Shown: positions 32,936-44,059 of the stretch, in pieces | Position numbering within the stretch: the first letter of the stretch is position 1 | How the letters are laid out: each line of letters opens with the position of its first letter | From: Oscheius onirici | Taxonomy: Eukaryota > Nematoda > Chromadorea > Rhabditida > Rhabditidae | Assembly (NCBI GenBank): GCA_932521025.1 | Contig: OW051472.1 | Coordinates: 7,874,001-7,938,000, forward strand | Direction: 5' to 3' | DNA: 64,000 nt | Made by a program: the position numbers and the translations under genes | Notes under the pieces: generated by a model | The model's input: the letters and a program-made list of their open reading frames with translations, nothing else | Database searches by the model: none | Told to the model about the DNA's origin: nothing

Positions 32936-33262
32936 TTATAAAGATTTATTTTTTATATGTATTGTCGTTTCGAGTGAATTGTGGCTGTGTGATCGGCTCC
33001 GCAGGTGGCGATTCTCAGGTTTGGCCCAGACCGACGGAAAGTCCTCTAACTGGCAGCGTATGAGCTGGGCGTGGTTCTTGTAGCTCTTGAAGCGGGAGCA
33101 GGAGTGGAAGATGGTGAGGCCAATAAATCCGAAGATGAGGAAGGGGCGGAGGATGGGAGCTCTTCGCAGCTTTGATCATGTAGTAGATGTAGATCTGAAA
33201 AGGGGATGCGTTGAGAGATTGAGAGACAGTAACACTTGCCGAATAACTGGAGATGGCTGCAT
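32936..33262 (-). CDS. small single-pass membrane protein, two possible frames
   Basis: ATG 33262 opens MQPSPVIRQ and ends at a GTGTTACT donor. If the acceptor ATGATCAAAG is used, the next exon reads LRRAPILRPFLIFGFIGLTI FHSCSRFKS: one membrane helix and then a polar tail (CQLEDFPSVWAKPENRHLRS) to the stop at 32936. If the nearer CCTTTTCAG acceptor 28 nt upstream is used, the frame is different (QIYIYYMIKAAKSSH) and Pro/Leu-rich, stopping at 33015. I prefer the first because it gives a clean helix, but the second acceptor has the better consensus. Unrecognised family. Confidence 0.4.
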
Positions 33263-33619
33263 GGAAGGACGGGAAATTCAATGTTCAAAGTGTTCTATTG
33301 AAGCAGTACAGGCTCTGAAATTGTGGTCATTTATCTCTCTTTCCATATGTGATATGAAGTTGCACTGCGACAATAAATAAGATCTCTGGTATCCGGTCAT
33401 CAACTTGATCGTATCTTCGTCTCTATGTCTGTCTCTGTCTACTCACGCTAGAATAAGTCAAAGCAGTTCGGAGTACAAGGCGGCCAGAAATTACGGTAAC
33501 AGCAGGTGGGGCGCAATTTTTGCATTTTTTGAGTTTTTCAAACATTTCTACATTTTCTTTGATGTATTTAGTTTTTCACATATTTTTGTATGAAATTAAA
33601 GCCTAGCATGTTACTTTTT

Positions 33620-34235
33620 TAAAATTACGAAGACATCAACACATCGAGGATCTATCATCCAGTTACATCGCGAACTCCTTCAGGCGTGTGAGATTGCCAG
33701 GCGTCCTAAAGTATCAAGAAAGCTCATACCTACTTCTATTCGGCGTATCAATGAGCTGGGAACAAATGCCGATCGTTTTGGGCGAGGAATACCTGCAACA
33801 GTTGTCACCAGAGCTAACATCAAGAAGGTACGCGCTAAGCTTCGATACGATCCACACTGAGTAAAGGTGAACAGCGCTTACTTTTCGGGTATTTTAAAGC
33901 ATGAATTACTTCCCTGCGCTCAAAAGCACTTCGGTAATCGCCAATGGACGCTTCAACAAGACGGAGCTCCAGCTCACAGAGCGATAATTGTCCAAACGTG
34001 ACTCTCAACAGTCTCTCTAGTCTTTCATCTCATTCCAAGAGTGGCCCCCTTCTTCCCCTGGTCTCAATCCGATGGATTTCTCTGTCTGATCCCTTCTGGA
34101 ATCGAAAGCATCCAAAAAACCCCATCCAAATGTGGATTCCCTGAAGAGAGCACTGCTCAACGAGGTGGACGGCGTCTATCTACACGCCACGGTCAACTTC
34201 GTCCTCGAAAATATAACGGAACTTTAAAAAGAATT
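33620..34235 (+). pseudogene. decayed mariner/Tc1-type transposase
   Basis: The plus strand reads, in broken frames, the N-terminal helix-turn-helix region (PTSIRRINELGTNADRFGRG) and then, after a stop and an internal deletion, the catalytic part GILKHELLPCAQKHFGNRQW and TLQQDGAPAHRA (the second catalytic Asp block). Later comes the remnant of the WPPxSPDLNPMDFSVWSxLE block in shifted frame, and EST-like SLKRALLKEWDGVYLHATVN near 34170. At least two stops and two frameshifts are present. The first catalytic Asp region is deleted. No clear terminal inverted repeats were found. Confidence 0.75.
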
Positions 34236-34531
34236 ATTATTCATATGTATGCTGTCGTTTACTTGTGTTTGCATCACTTGCTTCCTCTGAATACACAACA
34301 GTTTTTAAATGTATCAGCTATCTTCTTCTGCAGCGCGCTGTTTACGCGAGCATTGCGCGTTCCAAACTATTCTGCAACTATCAATAAGTCTATTTCGTTC
34401 GCTACATGTTTTCCGTATTTATTCAACAACATTTTTCCATCTAAAATTCTGCTATTGCCTGACAAAACGTCGAGAAATTTGCTTTTATCTACACTCGGTA
34501 TTCAACTTTTATTCATTTTCTATTTTTCAGA

Positions 34532-35086
34532 ATGCCGCCAAAAACTCTGGCTATGGCTCGACATTCTGCCCGAATTGAAAAGACGGAATCTACACGTGTT
34601 CTTGATGAAGCAGCCCGAAATAGAAGACTGAAACGACAATTAGAAGCACTAGATCAAGACAATGCACACGAGGATCCTCACGCGAACATTGTCTGGCACA
34701 AAGCTATACCCAAATTCGACGACAATGTGATGATCGCTTCGAGTGGAGGAGGAATTCAGCGAGGTCGAAAACGGGAAATCGCCATTGCGTCGGATGAGCA
34801 ACCGAAAAAGAAGAAGAAACTGCGGACGGAATTCACGAAGATGCGCTTCAAGAAAACTTTCGCTTCTATGGTGGAAGAAGAGAGTCAAGCGAACAAAGAT
34901 GATGAATTCTTACGAGATGCCTTCATAAATGCTGCAGCTCCGCCATCACGATATCCTCCAAAACATTTCTGCTGTGCTTGCGGGTTCCCTTCCAAATATA
35001 CGTGTATTCGCTGTGGAGCGAGATATTGCTGTATTAGATGTAGAGATTTGCATAGTGATACTCGGTGTCTCCGTCTCGTTGTATGA
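34532..35086 (+). CDS. ZNHIT1: zinc finger HIT domain protein 1 (ZNHIT1, SRCAP/SWR1 subunit)
   Basis: A subunit of the SRCAP/SWR1 complex that exchanges H2A for H2A.Z. It is a single exon of 184 codons beginning MPPKTLAMARHSARIEKTES; the first Met is preceded by TTTTTCAG, a possible trans-splice site. A basic run (QPKKKKKLRTEF) follows the middle. The C-terminal zf-HIT has all expected ligands: CCACGFPSKYTCIRCGARYC and CIRCRDLHSDTRCLRLVV. Size and order match metazoan ZNHIT1. It lies 99 bp upstream of the Mic27 gene on the same strand, which fits a nematode operon. Confidence 0.93.
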   Translation: MPPKTLAMARHSARIEKTESTRVLDEAARNRRLKRQLEALDQDNAHEDPHANIVWHKAIPKFDDNVMIASSGGGIQRGRKREIAIASDEQPKKKKKLRTEFTKMRFKKTFASMVEEESQANKDDEFLRDAFINAAAPPSRYPPKHFCCACGFPSKYTCIRCGARYCCIRCRDLHSDTRCLRLVV

Positions 35087-35185
35087 TGAAATATATCGTT
35101 TAATCCATCACTCTTCCATTGGTTTCCTGGATTTCCAGTCAATACGTTATTCTTTTTCCTTGTTGTTGATCTCGTTTTCAGGTGA

Positions 35186-36005
35186 ATGACGGTCGACGAT
35201 AAGCCCGTTGTGGAGAAAATTACCGATGCCAGCCATAAGGTAGGTAATTTATTTTCTATCTGTTCAGCAGAAATATCGGCTTTAGGCTTCGAATGTGTTC
35301 GCCGACTGGTGGCGTCTGACTACAGCAGAAAAAAGACCAAAGGCTGATCCGAAAAACATGGTTTCCGTAAAAGATGTAAGCACTTTATAATTATTTCGAC
35401 CTGTATCATTTTTAGCTGCCTCTGTACTCGGAAGATAACCCATCCACGCAATATCGCTTCCAGCCAGAAGAGCCACTTCCTCTTCAGAGAGAATTTTCTA
35501 CTATTAGGGAGGCTATGAACAAGGAATACGATCGAGTTGTGGTTGGTTTTATCCCGACCAAATGTTACACAAATTCTCATCTCAGAGCCGTTTTTCGTTT
35601 GTAGACAAGGTAACCAAGAGTACCTGCAATGCTGCCTCGAAAGTCAACTCTTACGTACAGGAAGAATGGACAGTTTTGCCGAAAGCTGGAGCTATCACTG
35701 TCGGAGGAATGGCCGGATTTGTTCTTGGACTCAAAAAGTAACGTGAATTTGTGTTATCTGTTTAGCTTTCTTATTTTTCAGAGGAGGATTTGGCCGTCTT
35801 TTGACCACAGCCACCGGTTTCCTGACCATGGCTGCCTTCTGCTATCCCAATGAGACGATTGACATTCTTCGAACTGGCGTTGCCCATTCGGAGCAGGCCT
35901 GGTACGAATTTAAAAATCGTAAGAAGTTTATATTTCATCACTTTATGAAAAAGTTTAGCTCCTGAACCTGTACAGAAGAAAGTCGACCTCAGCCCGCCGA
36001 AATAG
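35186..36005 (+). CDS. moma-1: MICOS complex subunit Mic26/Mic27 (apolipoprotein O-like)
   Basis: An inner-membrane subunit of MICOS, which shapes cristae junctions. ATG 35186 lies 4 bases after a CTCGTTTTCAG acceptor, as expected for a trans-spliced downstream operon gene. Exons: MTVDDKPVVEKITDASHK; ADWWRLTTAEKRPKADPKN; LPLYSEDNPSTQYRFQPEE, which is the family's P.Y....P...Y segment; NAASKVNSYVQEEWTVLPK; AGAITVGGMAGFVLGLKK, a glycine-rich membrane helix; GGFGRLLTTATGFLTMAAFC YP, the second glycine-rich helix; and the tail KKVDLSPPK stop at 36003-36005. The two Gly-rich helices are the hallmark of the family. Confidence 0.88.
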
Positions 36006-36260
36006 ACACTCCATCTAGCTATTTGTAGTTGATCGAGATACAGGTTATTCGTGTGCCCGGAGATGTACTAAATTTTTATATATACGCCTCTTGAAAACAG
36101 GTTTATTGTCAATTGACAAAACTTAAATAGGATAATATTAAAGAGCAGGCAGGATTGCAATGAGATAGCACTTTTGTGGGATAGGCCCCTTTATAGGGGC
36201 GAGATTATCAACGAAACAAAGTTAGCACCAAAAATGTAAAGGTAGGAGGCTGGGTCGAAC

Positions 36261-39200
36261 TCATTTCTGACCCTCCTGTTCGAGACGGATGACATTGAAG
36301 CATTTAGTGGGAAGTTGTCTTTCAATATCTTCCAAGTTATCGACTTCTTTCCGCAACTCGGCAATTTCCGTTTCCAGATTTTTCATACGACGATCGTCTT
36401 CCACCTTTGACGTCTTGTGATTCGGCACCTGAAGTTTATGACTGCTCCCTTTTTCAGATAAAAGCTACCTGTTGTTCCAGGTCGGCCTTGCTCAGCTGTT
36501 GGTCAATGGCATCGAGTTCCTGTTCCAGCTCGTCCAGTTCTGCCGTATTCACAGCTTCAAGAGCATCTAAACATATTGTTTATCTTTTTTTTCGAAGAAT
36601 TTCTCACTCAATCGGTCAATGATCTTTTTGATGGAGTCTCCTTCGCCGGCAATTGTCGCATTGGCTTCACGTGCAGCCTTCTCAGCCAAAGAGGCCTTTC
36701 TGACAGCCTCGGAGGCCATATCTCGATCAGTTTTGGCTTGACTTCTATACGTTTCAAGAGTGCTGTTCGTCTCCTTGAGATCGTCAACCAGTTGATCGAC
36801 TTCACTCTTCAGAGTCTCAGCCGATTTCCTCGTGCTCGTAGTGTTCTCTCTCAGCTGATCAGCGGCATTTGCAACCGTCTTGGCATCTTCTCCGGCCTTT
36901 CCAGCCAATTCCTTGGCCGAATTGGCATCTTCAGCAGCAGATCCGATAGCTCTTTCAGCTTCAGCCGCAGTCTCTTCAGCCTGTTGGATGTTCGTCTCAA
37001 TGTCCTTCAATTGGTTCAGCTGTTCCACAGCAGCAGTCTTGGACTTTTCGACTCTCTCATTGAACTCGTCCAGAGTCCTTAATGTATTCTCAGCATCCTT
37101 AAGGATGTCCTCTGCTACACGAAGTGCCTCTGTTGCCTTTCCTCGGGCCTCATCAACTTCGGCCAACAGATCGTCCGAAACCTTCTGTTGATCTTTCACT
37201 CCCATGAACTCGTTCTTAGCCTCTTCAATACTTCTTCTAGCCTGTTCCAAAGCCGGTTTGTTGTTTTCCAGTTCCTTGTTCGTATTCTCGATGGCGACCT
37301 TGGCCTCTTCGGAAATGGCTGTGGCTTCATTCTTTAGCAGAGGCGGATCGACATTGGGCAGACGGACGCTCTCGACGGTGGCCAGTTGTTCCGCTGCGGC
37401 TTCGTTGGCGGCAGCTGCTGCCTTCTTCTGCTCTTCCGCCAGTTCGAGAGTTCTCTGAAGAGTCTCGTTCAGTTGGCTCTGTCGTGTTCGGATCTCAGCA
37501 ATCTGATTCGAGACGATTTCTCCGCCATAAATGGCATCGTTTGCCTCCTTGCTGGCTTGTTCCGAATGTTCTTTCGTCTTCTTCGCATACTCTTCAACCT
37601 CATTGGCATACTTTTGATGTTTCTCAGCTTCCTCTTTGGTCTTCTGAGCCAGATTCGTCATCTGCTGACTCTGCTCTCCGTACTTCTTCGAAGCTTCCAT
37701 GGCAGCCTCCAACTGCGTCTGTCCCTCAGTTTCCAAGAAATGAATGGCGTTCTTCAGCTCATTTCTAGCCTGTTCTAAAATCTCATTTTTGTCATAATCT
37801 TGTCTTCACAACGAACCATTGATAATCTTCCATCTCTTCAGCCCCGTCTCTGTTTCTTCCGTCTTACTTTTGGCTCCAGCAATCATCTCGTCGACCTTCT
37901 TCACATTAGCCAAAGCGCCAGCAATGTCTTTCTTCAATTGAGACACTTGACCGACCAGAGCAGAGTCGTCTGATTCTAAAGCAATTTGTTAGTAATCTAC
38001 CCAATTCCGAACAAACCCAATTTTTGAGTGACAACCTCGGCAAGTTTCTTGACCTCTTCGGCAACCTCCTTGACTTTGCTGTCGAAGCTCGAATCATTGA
38101 CTGGAGCAGGGTTCTCAATGATTTCCCTCAACGTGTTGTCGAGATTCTTGACGCTGGATCGGAAGGCGTTGACGCGAGTCTGGATGAGAGTGTAACAGTC
38201 ATCGCAGGGAAGACAGCCTCCTCTGATATCGTATCTGTTCTCGATACATTGGTCACAGCGTCTTCCTTCGATGTGATCCTTGCAAAGACACTGTCCCGTC
38301 TTGACATCGCACTGACGACTCTCCGATCCAATTGGTTCACAGTCACAGGGTTGACATCCGGCTGCTCCGAAACCAAAGTGGTAGGGAACACACTGGTCGC
38401 ACTGTCTTCCAGTGACTCCAGGTTTGCAGTTACATTGACCAGTAGCCACATCACAGGTAGAGTCAACCGAACCGAGAGGATCACATCCACATTCTTGACA
38501 GCCCGTTCCGGACGTGATGTTGAAATATCCTGAGGCGCATTCGTCGCATCGAGGATTGACAACATGAGGCAGACAGTCACATTGGCCGTCCTCCTGACTA
38601 CACTCGAGGACAGAATAGTCGTTGTCGGGACGACGTGTTCCAGGTGGATGACACATACAGGCGGCACAGTTGCCTTTCGGCTCAACGAGAGCATTTCCCC
38701 AGTATCCAGCCTTGCAGTTCTCACAATGAGCTCCGTTCGTGTTGAAGATGCACTTTTTGCATTCTCCCGTGATCCTAAAATAATAGTTGTGTCAACAATC
38801 AAGAGAATAAGAATACTTGTCGCAGTTTCCAATCGAGTTGAGGTCGATGTTTCCGCTGCACTCGCATTCTTTGCACTCTGTTCCGTTTTTGGGATAACCG
38901 TGGAAGCCATCAGCGCATTCATCACAGCTGAATTCTTTGCATAAAAATTAAAAATATTGGAAGATACCGTCTTCCAGTGTATCCTTGAGGACAAGCGGTA
39001 CAGATAACGTCGCCGTCGGTGTGAAGAATACACGGTCCGTCCTCAGGACAAGGACACTTCTCACAGTCGTCTTCAGTTCCAGCCAGAGCATTTCCATAAT
39101 AGCCGTGAGCACAACGTTCACAGGTGTCTCCAGCTGTGTTGTGGTTACAGATACAGGCTCCGCTCTCCGCATCGCAACTCTCTGAATGACCATGACAGTC

Positions 39201-41808
39201 GCATTGAATACAACGATCGAAAGGTCCTCCGAATTTTTTCTCACGACGGAATCCAGGGGCACAAGACTCACAGAACTGTCCGACAAATCTGAAGATGGTT
39301 GGATGAATAGGAAGAGCAGTTGACTCACCCTTCGAGACATTCACACTGCTCGACCCATTTGGCCTCTCTGGGATCTACGACGGAAGCTGCACGACCAGCA
39401 GATCCGAGATGAATATTGGAGAGGAATCCGACATCGTTCTGACTATAGGTGGCTCTGATCTTGACGGCAGTCACATTTGAAAGAACTCCAATAAAGTCGA
39501 GCTCGTTGAGACGGGGATGCCATTGGAACATCGGATCGGCATGAATTCGGAAACGGTAATGACGGATGTCTTGACTGGGAGTCGGGTTCTCTTGGGCAAA
39601 GATGGGAAGAGACAGCTCTTGTCCTCCTCCGCCAACAATGACAATGTCTCGAACTGATGGACGAGCACCCTGGACGGTGACACGGAGCGAAAAGAGAAGA
39701 TCTTGGTTGTAGGAGGAACGCATGTCTCCCGTAAACTCTTCCGGAGCCACGAAGTAAACTGGTCCGCCGTTTTCTCTGTCATCGACAGCGATGGCGTGTT
39801 CCTCGGCCAGCTGCACGTCTTTCGGTCCAACATGGGAAGCTGCAGTCCATTTCTGCTTGTCTAAACTTTTGTGTTTATTGGTGTCAAATTGTGAACAAAC
39901 CAGTCAAGAACTCGCTGGAGATGTTCACGGCATAGTAACCGCCGCTGGTTGAGCAAATAGACGAATGTCCGTAGCAGAAGCAGGGAGTACATCCGAATTG
40001 ATTGTCGAGGGAAAGATCGAAATATCCCGGTTTGCACTTGTTACATTGCCTTCCTTCGACATTAGCCTTACAGGTACATACTCCTTCTTTCGGATCACAG
40101 AGAGGTTGATTGTTGAAAGATCCGGAAGGCTCACAGCCGCAGTCTCTGAAAGAAAAGGAACTTGGAGGGAAATACTTTTCAAACTCACTTGCACCCATTG
40201 GGCCCAAAGTCGTAGAATCCGTCCAGGCACTGGTCACAGAAACGTCCTCCAACTCCGGGCTTGCACTGGCATTGGCCGCTGCTGTCGCACTGCTGAGAGA
40301 TGGATCCAATCTGAACACGTTTTGTCTAAAAAAATAATTGACATGGGCTACCTCATTACATCCACAGGCCACACAATAGTTGTCTCCTTGACGACGCCAG
40401 TGATTGGAAACACATTCCTCGCAATGAACTCCCTGGGTATTTCCCTGACAGTCGATACAGTGTCCTCCGTGTCCCGTCTCTTCGAACAGCTTCTGGTCAA
40501 AGTAGCAGCGGTTGGAGAGTTGGGAACAGTTGCAAGCTTGAAATGTTATTAGGCTTATAGCTTGAGACACTTACCGACACATTCGTTGGCCTCATTCGAG
40601 GTTCCCGGCTTCCAGGGTCGGTCGTTGTAGAAGGGAAGACACTGATCACAGTCTTCTCCCATGGTGAAATGCTCACAACGGCAGACGAGTTTGTTGTCTC
40701 CGTCGACGGAAGACGAACGAACACATTCGGAAGCGTGACCATTGCACTTGCATCTGAATAAATTGAGATTTATAGAAACGAAATGACAAAGTACCGTCCT
40801 CCGACAGCGATATCAGTGATGGCGTAGAAGTAACTTCTGAGCACCTGGTGATCTCCATAAACTTCGTCTCCGAACGTGTTCATTCGGTTCAGAACAATCT
40901 TGATCTCGTGGGCTGTTACCTATTCGAGGGTTTGATTATTAAAAATTAAGAATAGACTCACCCATTCCTGGAGAACATCACTGTCTTCGAAAATGTGTGC
41001 CGACGGACGTCCTTCGAGAGTCGAGAAGGCGATATTTCCACCGGTGATGGGAGAGATGTCAGAGAACTCGCGAGTACATTGAGCAATGGCCTCGTTTCCA
41101 GGAAGGATGGGAGCCTTGTCCGGAAGTCCGTACGTAGCTCGACAGGATCCCCTAGAAACTCTCTGTTCTCAGAAAATGGAGTCTAACTTACGAGTAGTAC
41201 TGCCAAGGCACCCAGGTTCCGTCAGGAGAAGTCTTCTTGTAGATGGCAAAAGATTCGGGACGAGGAGACTTGAACTTAATTCGCACGTAGGTAATATCGA
41301 ATCTCTTTCCGAGACTGAGAGTCAAGTTGACGCTCTCGGGATGTTGCATGCCTTCGAGCATTGTGTCCGACTGCCACCAGGTCTCGTTGGTGTTGAAATG
41401 GAAATCGGTCAAGAAGGAGGCTGGATGAGCGGTTTGAGTGGTACGGGCATCACAAGTCTCACAGACACTCCTCATTCCAGAATGACCCGTCTGAGAACAG
41501 TACCTGAACATTCGTCTATGCCTTTTTGAAGAAAAACGAACGTGGTCGGCCTTTTCTCTCCGCAGGTATTTGTCACTTGAACTAAGAGGTTAAAAACGGC
41601 ATTGATGAAGTCCGGCACACACCTTTGAGGTGCTCGAGTGTCTCTGTCATAGCAGGGATTTCCGTCTAAATCCAGTCTCTTACACTCTAGTCACAATATG
41701 ACTCTTACCTGCTCCGAAATGGTTCGGATCGATGGAGGGATAAAGTTCAGCGGGTTGAGCTGACGATGAGCCCACCAGAGCCAGAAAAAGAAAGAGCCAA
41801 CTCCTCAT
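36261..41808 (-). CDS. lam-2: laminin subunit gamma
   Basis: The basement-membrane laminin gamma chain, assembling with alpha and beta chains through its coiled coil. Start 41808 with a signal peptide ([18 protein letters not shown]). The laminin N-terminal domain follows: [20 protein letters not shown] and [20 protein letters not shown], then [20 protein letters not shown], typical of gamma. EGF-like laminin repeats run from about 40770 to 39890. A laminin IV (B) domain (about 39830-39340, [20 protein letters not shown]) is followed by more LE repeats (about 39330-38110, many CxCxxxG and CDQCxxx). A long coiled coil runs to the end (about 38000-36261), with the terminal Cys in [17 protein letters not shown]. 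Domain order and the single IV domain fit gamma. No defect seen. Confidence 0.95.
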
Positions 41809-43684
41809 ACTCTACTCATCTAACCGACCTATCCGTAGCAGGTGGTAATCGGTTCAAAGATGTACTAAGTAAGGGCCAAGAATAAGAGTTAACTGAAAAG
41901 AGTTGTTTTCCTGGAAGAAGGGAGAAAAAAGATGAAATATGAGGTGAGAATCAACACATGTTGTCGGCGACTTTAACTGATAAGGCAACATTAGCGGGAA
42001 CGGTCATTCGACCCGTGAAACTGACCTTGAATGGCGTTCGAAGGGAAAAAAATGAAAAGTTTAAGAACAAGCTTCAGTTCAAACAGAGCTGGTCAGAATG
42101 CCAAATAGAGCATCGGAGGGTTATGATGGACATAAAAAGAGAAGACTTATCGGAGGAGAAAAGGGTCCTTTGATCGATTGTTGTTATCAGAGGGGTCAGT
42201 CGGTATCGCGAGATAGTACAAGTGGAGGAAATGCGCGGGTCAGAGACAGACTAATGGAGAGAGAGAGAGAACCAGCCAGCTGTCCTGAACATCGTACGGT
42301 GTCAGAAGACGAGAAGTTGTCGGCCCGTTCGATCAATAATAATGACTTGTCTTATGAGTCAATAGACGAGGCTTGTACGGCACGCTTGACCAAATAACAG
42401 GCTGACCGAAAGGCATAGCTAGAGAAGGGCATGCCGTGTGAAGGACTGCACAAGAGGCTTTGGAACTTTTCGAGGGTTTCTGACAAGGTCAAAAGAAATG
42501 AGAGAAATCCTACAGAAAGGGATCGGATTGAATGATCTGTTGGGTATTGGGAGGAGTAGCAGCGAGGGACGAGGACTCAAAAAGTATCACAGCTGCGGCT
42601 ACAAAAAGTGAGCACATCTGTGTCCCGGCTGCAGTGGAGACTGTTCGTAGACCGGCACGGAGGTTTTCCCAAATTGGATCTCAGGAGCTAAAGGAGCTGG
42701 GAGACAAGGGCAAACAGTCCGACCTGACCTCTACCGCGAGATAACGCAACCGATGGGACCCACACCGCAATTAGCCCTACCGCATTAGGCAAGAAAGAGT
42801 TGTTTAGAAGATGTAGAAGAAATCGGACGCCAATCGATTTTTATTAGGGGGAGCTGCTCTGGTTGCGCAACTTGTGGGGTGCGGGGACGCCAGACGGCAT
42901 ACTGGCCACAGGTGCTGGACTTTCTGGTCACCACTGGGGCCCGGGCGTGGGCCATGAGAGATACGGATTGAGAGGCTTTTCTTTCGAAAGTGTTGTGCAG
43001 AAAAGACTCTTTGAAGTACAGGGGACAAAGACAAAGAACAACTGGTACGAAAATAGAGAGTTGTCGTTTGGGCAGGCGCGATTGCAGGTCAACGGCTCGG
43101 ATCGGCAGCTGTTACACTCAAAAACGACAATCCGAGACGCTATTAATCGAGCTTCGTGACTCACCAATCTAGGTTCTCTGGAGGGGCTGTCTGGACAAAT
43201 TTGAACTAGTATTCATTGGCATATGAGAAACAGAAAGAGACATGACTACCCCGTACTCTTCAAAATCTAATCGCGTAGCTTTTCTCAGTTTCAGTACAGA
43301 TTCCATGTCCGAAAAGTTCAGCAGAGATGAAAATGAGAAATGTGTCAACTACAGAAGACCGAGTTTGTACCTGATAGACATTAATCAAAAGCTGTTTGCT
43401 CTGGCGGACTGACTCACAGCGGGTGTAAACGCTTAATCGTCTGTGGTGTCAAAAAGAATATGGCAACCTATACTTTGTGGCTGAGCACTGGCCATTTCTT
43501 CTTTCAATTCGTTTCTCTGAGAAACAAGAGCTAGTTCTTATAAACTCGAAACTTCACTTCTTCACTCTAATTCGTGTTTCGGCAGCAGCTGTATCTAGAA
43601 GAAAAAGATAGATTACTGACACTTCCAAAAAGAAAAAATCTTTCAGGTTCAAAGAACTTTATTTCGTCTTTTCAAAGGTTTCGG
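41809..43684. other. intergenic, upstream of lam-2
   Basis: About 1.9 kb with only short non-conserved frames. Probably the lam-2 promoter region and the 3' flank of the next minus-strand gene. No repeat or site assigned. Confidence 0.4.
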
Positions 43685-44059
43685 CTAGATGCGGAAGAAG
43701 GTCGATCCGGAGACTTTGGCGGCGATGAGAGCGGCGAGCATGATGAGACTGACGGCCATGATGAAGGCCGAGACTACTAGGAGAATCCACCATTTGGTCT
43801 TCTTCTTCTTTTTCTTCGCGACTCTCTTCTTGGTCGTCTTTTCCTTCGATTTCTTCTTGTCCTTCTTCTCGACAACTTGCTCATTCGAGAAGGTTCCCTC
43901 TTTGGCCGAGAGCGACTTCCAGTCGACGTCGTCGTTGCGTAGAGGAGCTACTTCAGGAGCCTGTGGCTCTTCCAGCATCTTCAACATTTCGTCGACCGGG
44001 GCATCCGGGACTCCTTCCGTCGGACCGATGGCTTCGTAGGCGTTCTCGTAGTCGGCCAT
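43685..44059 (-). CDS. small C-terminally anchored membrane protein, unrecognised
   Basis: A single exon starting MADYENAYEAIGPTEGVPDA. The acidic, Pro-rich N-terminal half is followed by a dense basic run (KKRVAKKKKKKTKWW) and one strong hydrophobic helix, ILLVVSAFIMAVSLIMLAAL, near the end. A short polar tail follows. The layout (cytosolic charged region, Lys cluster, one helix) fits a tail-anchored or type II small protein with the Lys cluster on the cytosolic side. No known family. Codon use and length of frame support real coding. Confidence 0.7.
   Translation of the reverse strand: MADYENAYEAIGPTEGVPDAPVDEMLKMLEEPQAPEVAPLRNDDVDWKSLSAKEGTFSNEQVVEKKDKKKSKEKTTKKRVAKKKKKKTKWWILLVVSAFIMAVSLIMLAALIAAKVSGSTFFRI

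Noticed and set aside
34041..34631. 196-codon plus-strand frame overlapping ZNHIT1
   Set aside because: Its first part is shifted-frame mariner transposase and its last part is out of frame with the clear ZNHIT1 reading.
36576..37778. Long plus-strand frames opposite the laminin coiled coil
   Set aside because: Antisense shadows of a repetitive Ala/Glu-rich coiled coil with skewed codon use.
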